This document shows positions 36,001 through 48,000 of a DNA stretch of 64,000 nucleotides, piece after piece. Location of the stretch: positions 66,765,638-66,829,637 of the forward strand of contig CM060177.1 of the NCBI GenBank assembly GCA_030549775.1, written 5' to 3'. Made by a program: the position numbers and the translations under genes. Within the stretch, counting starts at the first letter, position 1. The number at the start of each line of letters is the position of its first letter. Origin of the DNA: Tamarix chinensis. Its lineage: Eukaryota > Streptophyta > Magnoliopsida > Caryophyllales > Tamaricaceae. Under the pieces are notes generated by a model. The model ran no database searches. It saw only the letters and a program-made list of their open reading frames with translations, and was not told the origin of the DNA.

Positions 36001-39000
36001 TGATTGTAACAAGACTGCTCCCACCCCAAACCCACTGGCATCAGTTTCTACTGTAAAAGGCAATTCGAAATTCGGCATAGCCAAGATAGGGGCTGCTGTC
36101 ATGGCCCTCTACAACTCTTCAAAGGCCCTTATTGCGTCTGATGATCATCCATAACTATCCTTCTTGAGTTGGTCAGTGAGGGGTGCAGCTATAGTGACAT
36201 ATCCTGCTATGAATTTTCTGTAATACCCAGTTAGACTAAGGAATCCTCTCAACTCCTTAAGGTTTCTGGGTATAGGCCAATCCACCATAGCTTGTATTTT
36301 CTCCTGGTCTACTGCCAGTCAACCTTAGATATAATATGATCCAAGTAGGCCACCTGTGCCTTCCCAAACTCACATTTCTTCCCATTGGCATACAACCGGT
36401 GTCGTGATAGGGTTTCTAACACTGTGGCCAAGTGATGCACATGCTGCTCCTGATCCCTACTATACACCAATATGTCATCAAAGAAAACTAACACAAACTT
36501 CCTCAAATAGGGCCTAAAAACAGTATTCATTAAGGCTTGGAAGGTGGCTGGAGCGTTGGTGAGCCCAAAAGACATCACCAAAAACTCATAATGTCCTTCA
36601 TGAGTTCTGAAAGCTGTTTTAGGAACACCCAACTCCTTCACTCTGATCTGATGATAGCCAGACTTAAGATCCAGCTTAGAGAACACTGTAGCCCCATGTA
36701 ATTCATCCAATAATTCATCAATAATAGGGATGGAATATTTATCTGGAGCAATGACCTTGTTGAGGGCCCTATAATCTACACAAAACCTCCATGATCCATC
36801 CTTTTTTTTAACCAACAATGCTGGGTTAGAAAAAGGGCTAGTGGATACTTGTATGATGCCTGCCTTTAACATATCAGAAATCAGTTTTTCAATTTCATCT
36901 TTTTGAGTTTGCGGGTACCTGTATGGTCGTACGCTGACTGGATTGGTGCCTTCCTTTAGGACGATTGCATGCTCATGTCCCCTAGGTGGGGGAAGTCCCC
37001 AGGGCATTTGAAAGACTGACTTGTATTGCTGTAGGGTGTGCTGTAAGAAGGTGGGAATGTCTTTTATAATTTCCTCAGAATTCTCAAGGTCTTTATTACC
37101 ACACATTTGGTTGAACTCAGCTAAGTACCCCTATCGTTCCTTCCTCAAGATCTGTATCATAGCTTTTAAGGATACCTTGGTTCTGCCCAAAGCAGGGTCT
37201 CCTCGCAGGGTTATGGCCTTTCCCCTCACCTGAAATCTCAGTGTTTGTGTCTTCCAATTGGCTGTCATGGTTCCTAACTTCTCCAGCCATTGTATCCCCA
37301 AAATCAAGTCAGAATTTCCCAAGAGTAGTGGAAGGAAATCCTCAATTATATTTACTTCATGTAACTCTAGGGCCACTGCTCTACACACACCTTCCCCTGC
37401 TACTGCTTTCCCAGTACCTAGTGATACTCCAAATGCCTGAGTTCGATTCACTGGGAGTCCTAATTTCTCCACCACCTTGGAAGAAATAAAGTTATGGGTT
37501 GCTCCTGGGTCAATCATCACCACTACCTCCTTCCCTTGCACCTTACCTACTAACTTCATTGTCTTTGGACTTGTGATCCCCATTACTGAGTTTAGAGAAA
37601 CTTTTGTTGACACCAGGTCTGAGCAAGGTTCCTCAATTTCCTCAGGGACTGAAAATTCCAGAATTTCCTCAGTCTGCAATACTGCCTCATCATCTTGGGT
37701 CAAAAGCACACTCAGCTCCTTCCTTCTACACCTATGATTAATTGACCACTTCTCATCACAGCGAAAACAAAGACCCTGCGCTCGTTTTTGCTGTAGTTCT
37801 TTCTCACTCAACGGTCTAACTGGGTGGAAGTTGGTTGGGTTGACCATTTTCACTTAGGGGCTTAAGTGGGAATTTGTTGGAGTAGTGTGGTTAGCTTTTC
37901 CAACAATGGGTCCATACCCACTTCCTCTTTTGTGCGTTGACCCAGCCTTGATCTTCTCATCCACCTTCAGAGCTAGATCCATGGCCTGATCTAAAGTAGT
38001 AGGCCCCGGTAGTCGCACTTCTGCCCTGACCTTCCCTTTGAGCCCATTAATAAATTGACCCTTAGCAATTTCTTGAGGTACCCCGTCTAGAGGGCCATTA
38101 GCTCAATAAATTTCCTTCGGTAGTCAGCAACCGATCCTTCCTGTTGGTGATCCAGCCACTACTCATAGAGAGTGTCGGTGGACGTTGTTCGAAACTGCCG
38201 TAGTATTATCATTCTCATCTCCTCCCACCTTCGCAAAGGTCTCCTTTTATGCTCATATTGATATTGATACCATAACAGAGCATCCCCTTCTAATGCTATC
38301 ATAGCAGCTTCAAGCTTTTCTTCTTCACCCAAGCGATAAAAATAAAAATACTGCTCAACCCTTAATATCCACCCATCTGGGTTGGTCCCACTGAATAATG
38401 GTAAGTTAAGCTTTTTGCAGCACCACTGGTTTCCCAGTGTGTCATCAATGATTTTGAAGGTGGAGAGGGTATCCCTTACCTCATCTCGAATCTGGGATAT
38501 CATTATTTCTTGGTTTTCCCTGGTATTGGAAATTCGGCCTTCTACCTTTGCTGCCAGGGTGTTGAGATCCTTCCCTATTCTAGTAGTGGCTCTTTCCAGG
38601 CTTGTTGCAATTTGGGTAGCCAAGGTTTGCTGCAATTCATGTGCTGCACCATTCATTGCTGTCATCACTTGCTCTGATATTGAAGCCTTTAGAAACTCTA
38701 ATTCTTGCTCCAATTGATCGATCCTCTGGTTTTGGTTTGGAGCCATGGTGTGTTTCTCCCGCTTGGATCTTACTGCTTTGATACCAATTTTGCTATGAAT
38801 TGAAGTTAAGCAAACACAACTGACTAAGAACCTGACTTAATTTCAATAATATTGCAACTGAATCAATAGAAATTTAATCAATTACAAAGTTTTCCTACTT
38901 TCGAGAGGTAGGAATGCTCTCCCAATTATTTCTCTCTGATTTTCGATGCTCCTTTCCAACCCAACCCCCCTCTATTTATCCTATAGCTTTAAGGAAGATA

Positions 39001-42000
39001 TTCCTCATAACCACCTCCTTAAATCTCTCCTGAATATTTGTTAGAGAAATATTCGACATATCCATCCCTTAAATCTCTCCTAACCCGTATTTTTCACTAA
39101 AAACTAATAAATAAACTTTTACTAATAATAAAGCTACTAAAAAGACTTAATAAAAAGACTTTACTACCCTTAATGACTTTTCTGCTCAGCTGTTCGAGAC
39201 CTCCTCCTGTTATATGTAAATATTACCGGTGGTTTAGGATGATTTATAACAAATCTCTCTGAAGATATTTTAAGTGAGTTCTTCAGGGGTCTTTAGAGAT
39301 GTTCTATGGGGAATCTTCAAGAGTTAAATGCTAGTGATTAGTATTCAAAGCCTAGTTTGAATACATTCTTGTGTGATTCAAGAGAGTGTTCATCCATATC
39401 TGTCTTTTCTTCTTCTTTGTGTGATGGCATCCATATCTTTTCATTTTTTTCCATTAATGTTTTGACAACACCACCAATTCACATCTTCATCATTCCATTG
39501 TCAATTTACACATTAATCACGTTTTTTACTTCACCCAATCCCATTCACATCAAAATTTCCTTTTTTCATAATTGAAGTATCTCATTTTCTAGATTTTCAA
39601 TTACAAATTCAATTGCTTCACAATCAAACGCGTCCATGAAAGTGGTATTAGATCCTAGGTTTGGTTTTCTTATCTTAAGAAACCATCGATTATAGATTAT
39701 TGTGTCCTTTATGATCTTCTACTAAGAATGAATTCAATATATGCTTAAATCCTATTAAAAGACCATTTCTTTTTGAAGATTAGTTATTTCAATTGTGCCG
39801 TGGCTAATGAGGGCATGATGAATTTGTTGGAAAAGTTTGAACAACTACATGCTAAGGTTGATCGACAAATGGAATCACAAGCTAAGTAACTGGAAACACA
39901 AATTGCCGCTTGAACTCAACAATGGAAATATGTAAGGATGAAGTTACGGGAATGGTGTGTAGGGCTATCCAAACACATTGGGGGCATGTGAATCGAAGGC
40001 TAGAGTGTGAAGAAGCAGAATTTGAAAGAGAACAAAGGACATTGAATGTCCCTTATGTTGGAAGAGATCAAGATGATGAGAGGGGTCTCAAGTTTGATCT
40101 ACTAGAGTTTGAATGTAACGTTGATCCTGAAATCTTTTTGAGTGGTTACAACTTATGGAGTCTCTTTTTGAGTTTAAAGACTTTAATGATGAAAAGAGAT
40201 GTAATCTTGCTAGAACTAAATTAAAAAAGTTTGCTAGAATTTGGTATGACAAATTGAAAAAGGCTAGAGAACATGAGGGAAATCTTAAAATCAAATCTTG
40301 GGAGAAACTCAAGAAATGCATGAAAAGAAAACTTGCTCAGCATGATTACTCTTAAACAAGGCTTTATGGGTGTTTGAAGAATAGATTAGAGAATTTGGAA
40401 GACTAGCCTTGATATGTGATATCTTGGGGGGGGGGGGGAGAAAAAAAGAGCAAAGAGTGACACCTTTTCTTTAAGAATTGAATATGGTCTTAAGGGAGAA
40501 GGTTGAGGTATGCACACATGATACTTTGGAAGATGTTGTGGGAATGGCTTTGAAATTTGAGAAGCAAGCCAAATGTGTGTAGGTACCTACAAAACTAACT
40601 ACTTTAAAGTTCATCCCTAATGTGTCTAATACGAAGAAAGAGTATCCCCATGAGGTGAAGGGTAAGGACAAGGTTGGAGAAATGTCTAGCAAGCAATGCT
40701 ACTAATGTAGGCTATGGATAATCTGCTTATGATTGTCCAAACCATAGGGTGTTATCTTTGAACTGAAGCCTAGCAGTTATGAAGAGATGGAAGCTGAAAG
40801 TGATGAAATGGAGAATTTAGAGGCTAATGATGAGAATGATTGTTTGGTGTTGCAAAGAGTTCTTTGAGTGCAACAAGCAGTTCAAGGAAATAAGATCTTC
40901 AAAACTAGATGTAAGGTTGAAGGAAAGACGGTGATCTTATCATTGATAGCAAAAGTTGTACTAATGTGGCCAGTGTGACAATAGTTAATAAGTTGAATCT
41001 TCTATCAACAAATCATCTAATTTCTTATTCTCTTCAATGGCTCAACAAGGACAAATGAGTAAAGGTAATTAAGCTAGTAAGTAGTCCTTGTTTCTTTTAA
41101 AATTGGTAGCTATAAAGATCATGTTTTATACGAATGGATGCTCGTCATATTTTCCTTGGGATCCCTTGTCAATTGGATAGTCAAGTGACATATGAGATAG
41201 TCACAAATGAGTACATGATTTGCTTGGGCAAAAAGAAGTAAATATTGAAACTAGGTAAAGGTGTCAAGCAAGAGCAGTAAAAATGTGCCAAAATTGAGAG
41301 TGTATTCCAAAAAGTGGAAGATGTTGGGGAAAAAATCAAAGATGAGATAGAAGTATGATCTTGCAAAGAAAGAATTGGAGAGTAGAAGTGAAAAGGAGGT
41401 TATAGAAGCTATTAAGGAAAACATGAAGGGTATGACTTGGTTGTGGAAGATCATCGATGTGAGGCTCCATTTGTTACCCATGACATGAGAAGCTTGTTGT
41501 AACACCCCAAAATTTAATGTTGAAAAATTTCATTTTAGTGAAAGCGTAATAACAAGATAGTTGGGTGTTACTAATGAAGTTTGGCTTACCTTACCATACT
41601 ATCCTTATATCGAATATAAGGCAAAATAGTTAAAACTTAAGCATGATAAACAAAGAATGAGATAAGATTTTAGATGTTAATTTTGAGTACAATATCAAAA
41701 TATATTAAAAAGGATCTTTTAGAGCTAAAAGTTTAAAAAGGTAGCAGACCAAAAGTTAATAACCGAATAGTATGACTCTACGCCCAACCCTAAAGATAAT
41801 ATGGTCACTCCTTCCTAGGTATTATAAGTAGCAAATTCGTCCAAAGGGCCCTCATCGAATTGTATAAAACCATCTAGTCTGTCTGTTAATGGGAATGAGT
41901 ATCACCCATGAGAAGAATGATCATTATGCTATGTATTAAGTAAGAGAACAATATAGTCATAGTAGAGATATACGTAATACATAATAAAATTACATAGAAG

Positions 42001-45000
42001 GATAAGCATGCATATTGATTAAACATGATACGATGTAAGAGGAGAACTAAATAAGAGTTTCATTATTAAGTATAGCCATAATTCATTTCTTATTTACGTT
42101 GAGTTTAGGACTTTACTATTTTTAATTTGGCGGAACGGACTAAAGCACCTTTTAGTATTTTCCTGAAGGTAACCTTCTGGTTAAATACCTTGGTGTGCCT
42201 TGATCTTCCAAGAAGGTGACCTATCAGGACTGTAGGGAATTGATTGATAGGTTTACATCTAAAATTCATGCATGGCAATTGAAGCTATTGTGTTTAGCTG
42301 GGAGATATCAACTTGTTCAATCAATTCTTTTTGGAGTCCAGGTCTATTGGAGTTTGTTCCTTATGCTGCCTCAAAAGATTATACATGAAATTAACTCTCT
42401 GTGTCAAGCATACCTTTGGGTTGGAGTAGAAAAGTCACGTAGAGCACCCATTGCTTGGGACATATTTTGTCTTCCTAAGCAAGAAGGTGGTTTGGGACTT
42501 ATGCAACTATAATGTTGGAATCAAGCTGCACAAGGTTGGTTGCTTTGGTGGTTGACGGAAATGAAACAGGTTTTATGGGTCCGATGAGTGCACTCTTACT
42601 ATATTAAAGGCAGAGACATTTGGAAGGTCAAAATTCCCTCAACGGCTTCTTGGAATCTCCGAAATCTCATGAACTTGACGAGTAATTTCCAAGCATTATT
42701 TTAGGACCCGACAACTAGGAGAGGATGTAGTAAACGAGGTGATTATTGCATATCTAAAGGTTATGAGCTTATTCGTAGAAAGCGAATGAAAGTTCCATGG
42801 TTCAGCACTGTTTGGAACCTATTGAGCCTACAGAGACATAAAATTCACCTTTGGCTTGTCATTCATGGTCGTTTGCTGACTCGAGATAGAATGATCATGG
42901 TGGGTTTAAATACACCACAGAACTGTAGCCTATACGAGGATGAAAATGAATCTCACCAGCATTTATTCTTTAGCTGTTCTTTTTTAGCACAAATATAGGG
43001 GAGTTTGGCCACTAGCATGGGCAATCAACATGCGATGCCACAGTGGCGAGACAATTTACGATGGATGGAAAAAGGAGGAAGAGGTCCCAAAGGCTGAAAA
43101 CAAACTTTGAGGGCACTGTTTGCTGCCTATACCTATCAGATATGGATGGAGAGAAATGGTCGCACATTCGAGGATAAGAAGAGAATGCCTTAGCAGATTA
43201 TCCGCACCATTACTATGGAGCTAGCAATGAAAGTGGAGTCTCTGTCATCTAGCCTTTCTTTTAATCGCTTGAAGGAGTATGTTAATTGTTTGGTTTAGTT
43301 TATTTTATTTTTAAGTCTCTGAGTTTTCTTGAGTTTTGGAGGTCATGTACAGATTGACATACAATTAATAAAATTGCCACAACTATTTACCGGAAAAAAA
43401 AAGTACCTCTCAGGACAAAATGCACTTGGCCACCATTATCATCTGGTTGAACGGACCCAACCTCCCATGTCAGCACGCTCCTGGCTTGTAACACCCCGAG
43501 TTAATATGACCACACGGTGGCTCCCATGGAGTACTTTTGGATTGTTTGGCTGGTCTTACAGATCAACATGAGTCTTTTTATGACGCTTTTTCCCTACTCA
43601 CGTGCTTCCTGAGAAATTTTTAGAAAACTTCTGAAATTTCTCAAGAGAGTCACCCGTCCTAAAAATTACTCCATGGCCGACATACTTAACCATGGAGTTC
43701 TTAAGATAGAATCACTAAAATGATGGCATAACATGTTGATATAAGTAGCTAAATCAATCCTTATAACACTCTGCTCAATTTGGGGTATTACATGGTTACT
43801 ATTTTTACATTAATAGAATGGTCCGATGCAACTCTCAGGACAAAATGTTCCTCGCTTCTATCATCGTTTGTTGGAATGGATTCAATATCTCAGTCTTGAG
43901 TCGTGATTTTTTGACTTTAGTGAGTAATGCCTCATTAAACTGTTATTTATCTCGATGTCAACATAAAGACATTAAACGTGCACGATACATAATCCGATCT
44001 TAACATAAATATATAGGACATGTAAGACATAAAGACATTAAACGTGCACGATACATAATCCGATCTTAACATAAATATATAGGACATGTAAGATACAACC
44101 ACATGAAGATCGGGACATCACCCAACGAAAAAGGCCATTATTCTCCTAAGAAATCCTAATTTCACAAGTATAACTTCTCCCATAAGACTCATCTCATCAC
44201 TAAATTTAGTATTCCAACCTAAAGTAATATTATTAGCAACATATATGAAAATAAAGTCTAACTTCAACATCTTACACTTACTATAACAAGCCTGTCTCTA
44301 AGGTTACTATTTACAATTTAAGCTATTTTTTCATTTTACTATACTTACGCAATGCATAAATACTCCGAATATTTCAGGTATTATACTTAACATATTCTAA
44401 GTCCATTCCCATTTTAGAATCACCAAAATTCTATATTTAACCCATATTGACCAAATTATCCTTATTTTACTAAAAGCCTCAATTCTCTTTTTGGATAACT
44501 TGTGTCTTGCTTAACCATCATTTGATCATATTACGCCTGAAATAACTTATATAACCCTCAAAGATCATCGTGCCATATTTATTTTTCATATTATCATAAA
44601 ATGACTAAAATACCCTTATAATAGCTAAAATACCCAAATCTTCACAAAAACCATATTAATATAATTATTTTTCGGCCCTTAATTTATTACACCACCATAC
44701 AACTTAACCATACTCGTTTCCTACTTATCACTTGTAAGCAAATCCACATTACAATACAGAATACCTCACTTAGGGTTTTTAGGATAAGATCTATTGCAAA
44801 AATATCATATAAGTACATGCTTTCTCATCTTATTCAATTTTCGTCATACAATACTACATTATCACACAATAACATTATCGACATGATATTATCTATATAA
44901 TAAAACAAACATGTGATTACACACAAAATACACATAACATGCGTAAATCCTAACTATGACTTATATCCTTACCTAAAATGTCTCTGGTCTCTAAGTATGT

Positions 45001-48000
45001 GGAATCCTAACACTCCTCCAAGAACATTAGAAAATCACTTAAAAACCAAGAATAGTAAATGGTTAGAGCGTAAAAAAATTACCAAGGAATAATTAAGGTA
45101 AAGGAGGATGGAAAAGAGGCAAAATTGAAGCAAACAAAGGTGTGGGGAAAATGTGTCATGACTAGAGGTGGTTGTGTGAGGAAGTGGCTCAACAAGGGAG
45201 AGGTTGCATGAGGTATTCACGAAGCTAAGGGTTGGTGGTGTGAATGACTTACGTTGATGGGATGTGTGTGGCATGAGGTTGTGGGGTGGTTGGAAATGGT
45301 TTTGCATGAGGTGTGGATGTTGAAGGGGGTGAGTTACATGAGATTCTCCCACAGTTAAGGTGGTGCAGTGTGAGGTGAGATAAGCTATGTAAATTTTTGT
45401 TGGGTAAATTGGCGGATATTTGACGAGCGACGCACATGCAAGATGAGGTGAGGAAGAGGAGTCTGGGGAGAGGTTGGTGAGGCGAGTTAAGGAGAGAGAG
45501 TGGAGGGGTATACATAGAGAGTTTGGTGCGAATGGTGTGGGAGGTTGAGATGGGCAAAGTGAGGTAGAGGGTGTAGCGTAGAGCAGAGGATAGAGGATTT
45601 TGGGGCAAAATTTTTCAACATATCCCAAAGTTTTAGGGAGGGGATGGTGGTGGTGATGAGTTTAGCTAGGTAGGCTGTACAGTGGAGGCTAAGTAGATGG
45701 GATTTGGTTGGTTGAGAACAAAAGTTGTAGAGGAAGAGAGAAGAAGAAGAAGACCGGTAAGGAGAAGAAGAAAAGTAGTAAGAAAAAGGAAAAGTGGAAA
45801 AAGAAAAATGAATTTAGCAATAGAATTAGAATTAAGTTTAAATTTAGGATTAAAAAATTTGGGTAAGCTTAAAATATCAATCATCCGAGATTAGAATTAT
45901 GATAAATATTAATTATCTAGAATTAAAGTTAGATTAAATTAGGGGTATTACACTTCTTTTCCTAGAGTTTCATTTCAGTTTTACAAGTATCCATTAGATT
46001 TTATATGAATATTTTGAAGCTTTCATGCAGTTTAAGGATGTATTCGACCTTGAAAAGCTTCTAAAAGAATTCAAGGATGTGTTTCAAATTCAATGTGAAA
46101 GTTTTCTTCAAGGCTAAGGAGTTTCTCTCTTGAAAACATGCAAAATTGAGGATAAAATTTTCCCTTTACGCATTTTACTTATGGGAGTTATCTTTCTTTC
46201 AAGAACCTTTTTTCTTGAGATTCTTAAAAGAAGACAAGAGGAATCAAGACAAGGCATCATCAAAGATGTTGTTATGATTCAACAAAGAGAAAAATCTTGA
46301 TCAATGCAAGTTGTCATACGAATCAGTTAAAACCTTATATATATGTATAATTTTTGTAAACAACTTGTTAGTTATTATGACAATTTGATATGGTTGTTAG
46401 TTTGTTAATAAAACAATTTTTGATGCTTATTTGTTAAAATATTAACTATCTTAGGTTGTTATGTTAGTTGAAGTCATATTTGACTCATTCAAAGGCTGTT
46501 ATGGTAGTTGGGGAATGAGTCAAAAATAGTTATGTTTGTTATATGAGCCAGTCAAGCATTTGTAGCCTATATAAAGGCCTGAAATCGTGAATAGGGAATT
46601 GGATGCCTATGTGAAGCTGAAATCCACTTAATAAAAAAGTTTACTTTTTGAATCTTTTGAAATCCAATTCTCTCTGTAACTCTTGAATCTCCTTTTTGGA
46701 GATGTTCAATGGTAGATCTTCAAGAGTTGAATATTAGTTATTAGTATTCAAAGCCTACTGTGAAATACATTCTTGCGTAATTCACAAGAATTTTCATCCA
46801 TATCCTTCTTTTCTTAGTTTTTGTTCTTTTTTGTGTGGTTCAAAGTAATATATATTCATATCCTTTCATTTTTATCCACTCACGTTTTAACACCACCACC
46901 AATCCACATCTTCATCATTCCATCATGAATTTACACATTACTAATGCTTTCTACTTTACCATATCCTATTTATGTCAAATTTGGTCATTTTTCATACAAA
47001 TTCACATGCTTCAAAATCTTACACTTTCCCTTTGCCAAAAGACAAGATTGAAGATACACCATGTGTGTAGAGGATTTTGAGTAGGATGTTCGAAAGGTGT
47101 AACAAAGAACTAAGAATCAATAACAATGCTCATAGGTTAGTGAGGCCCTAAGATTCCTGCCATCTCCTTTTGCTTAACATTATATTGCTAGTAGTGGGCA
47201 TTCTTCTTGGATTGAAAGTTCATGAGTTGGTGTCTAAGGTTGATTGGATTAAAGGTTTGTGAGCACTGTATTCTTACCCGACATAGGAGTATGCTTTGAA
47301 GGATTCTTGATGAGGAAGTTCTTTCTTGTACAGGGGACAAAGTATTTCAGTTGATGAACTTGGACCCTAACATGAATTGTTTGAATTGAGAGGTGATTGC
47401 TTTGTGTATATGAGTTTAGGACTTGAAGTTTTCAAGGCACTTCTAGTTTTAGCTGAGAGGACTTGTGGGTGAAGGACAAAGTTTGACAGCAGTTTATGGG
47501 TGAGATGATCTAATGACAACTTTATGGGGATTAGGGATTTATTTAAAAGGCAACCTTGCAAGGAGGCAGATAAATGTGATTAGATGAAAGGGGACCTTTT
47601 TTTCATTAATTGTCTTCTCCTTTGCCTTGCCCCTAACATTTTTATCATTTAAGAACTTAATAACATGATGAATGTTTGCTGCTATCTTAGCTTTGAATTT
47701 CATCATTCTCATTCTTTAGCCTAAGCTTTCTTATATTTTGTAGTTTCAATGGCCAATGGGGCTATGATATTGATTCTACTTGGATTTGAGGCAGATTTAA
47801 AGGGATTATGCCCTTGGCAAATCCACAAGCAGGTTACAGGGGTGGCTCTCACTACCTAAGTATATTACCACATAACATATTTTAACAAAGAAGAGTTTCA
47901 CTTTAGCTTTGTTACTAAGTACAAAGTATGGAATCTAAGGATAGTGGGCATGGAAATACCTAGGTATACTTCTCATATTGTTATACCAACCAACTTGTAA

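Larger units (their letters stand above)
33759..39251 (-). mobile_element. Complete chromodomain Ty3/gypsy element (Reina-like, tentative), inactivated by point mutations
   Basis: 5493 bp. LTRs 33759-34207 (449 bp) and 38791-39251 (461 bp) have TG...CA ends and differ by roughly 15 substitutions and one 12-bp indel. A tRNA-iMet-type primer site (38775-38786) and a polypurine tract (34208-34220) sit at the expected places. On the minus strand, gag, zinc knuckle, protease, reverse transcriptase, RNase H, integrase and a C-terminal chromodomain follow in the canonical chromovirus order. The reading frame is broken by about six premature stops and at least two frameshifts. It lies within the 5' LTR of another gypsy element and antisense to MNS3. 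The small size and short LTRs favour Reina among chromovirus lineages, but I did not test this. Confidence 0.93.
33250..39629 (+). repeat. 5' LTR of the deleted gypsy element, split by a gypsy insertion
   Basis: Arms ~33250-33758 and 39252-~39629 align in order with 46168-47027. The interrupting element 33759-39251 has flanks aacct/aatct, matching at 4 of 5. Outer ends are set by where similarity to the partner LTR stops, so they may be off by tens of bases. Confidence 0.75.
41503..45952 (-). mobile_element. Long solo LTR nested in the deleted gypsy element
   Basis: On the + strand it runs from TGTAACACCCCAAAATTTA to GGGGTATTACA, so on the minus strand it is TGTAATACCCC...TTTTGGGGTGTTACA. 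Flanks cttgt/cttct match at 4 of 5. The interior, minus its own insertions, shows the pyrimidine-rich tract (45100-45880, minus strand) and degenerate GATCCACC-like repeat units near 43415-43450 and 43835-43880. It is the same family as 383-24326 and 14845-21207. Confidence 0.8.
33250..47027 (+). mobile_element. Internally deleted Ty3/gypsy element in intron 1, host of two nested insertions
   Basis: Direct repeats of about 0.87 kb lie at the two ends: ~33250-39629 (split) and ~46168-47027. Both open with ATGGGAGTTATCTTTCTT and share blocks such as TTTGACTCATTCAAAGG, TTGTAGCCTAT and AGTATTCAAAGCCTA. A tRNA-iMet-type primer site (39643-39654) follows the left LTR. The interior keeps gag and the protease region in the + strand but has no reverse transcriptase, RNase H or integrase. 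A short piece resembling the protease-RT junction ([10 protein letters not shown], about 46055-46090) runs almost directly into the 3' LTR. Nested in it are 33759-39251 and 41503-45952. Confidence 0.8.

Noticed and set aside
40426..40438. Run of 13 G as a functional element
   Set aside because: It interrupts a decayed gag and is best read as a mutation or a sequencing/assembly uncertainty.
45035..45884. 197-codon and overlapping 119-codon minus frames
   Set aside because: They fall in the pyrimidine-rich (minus strand) module of a solo LTR. Composition explains the open frames.
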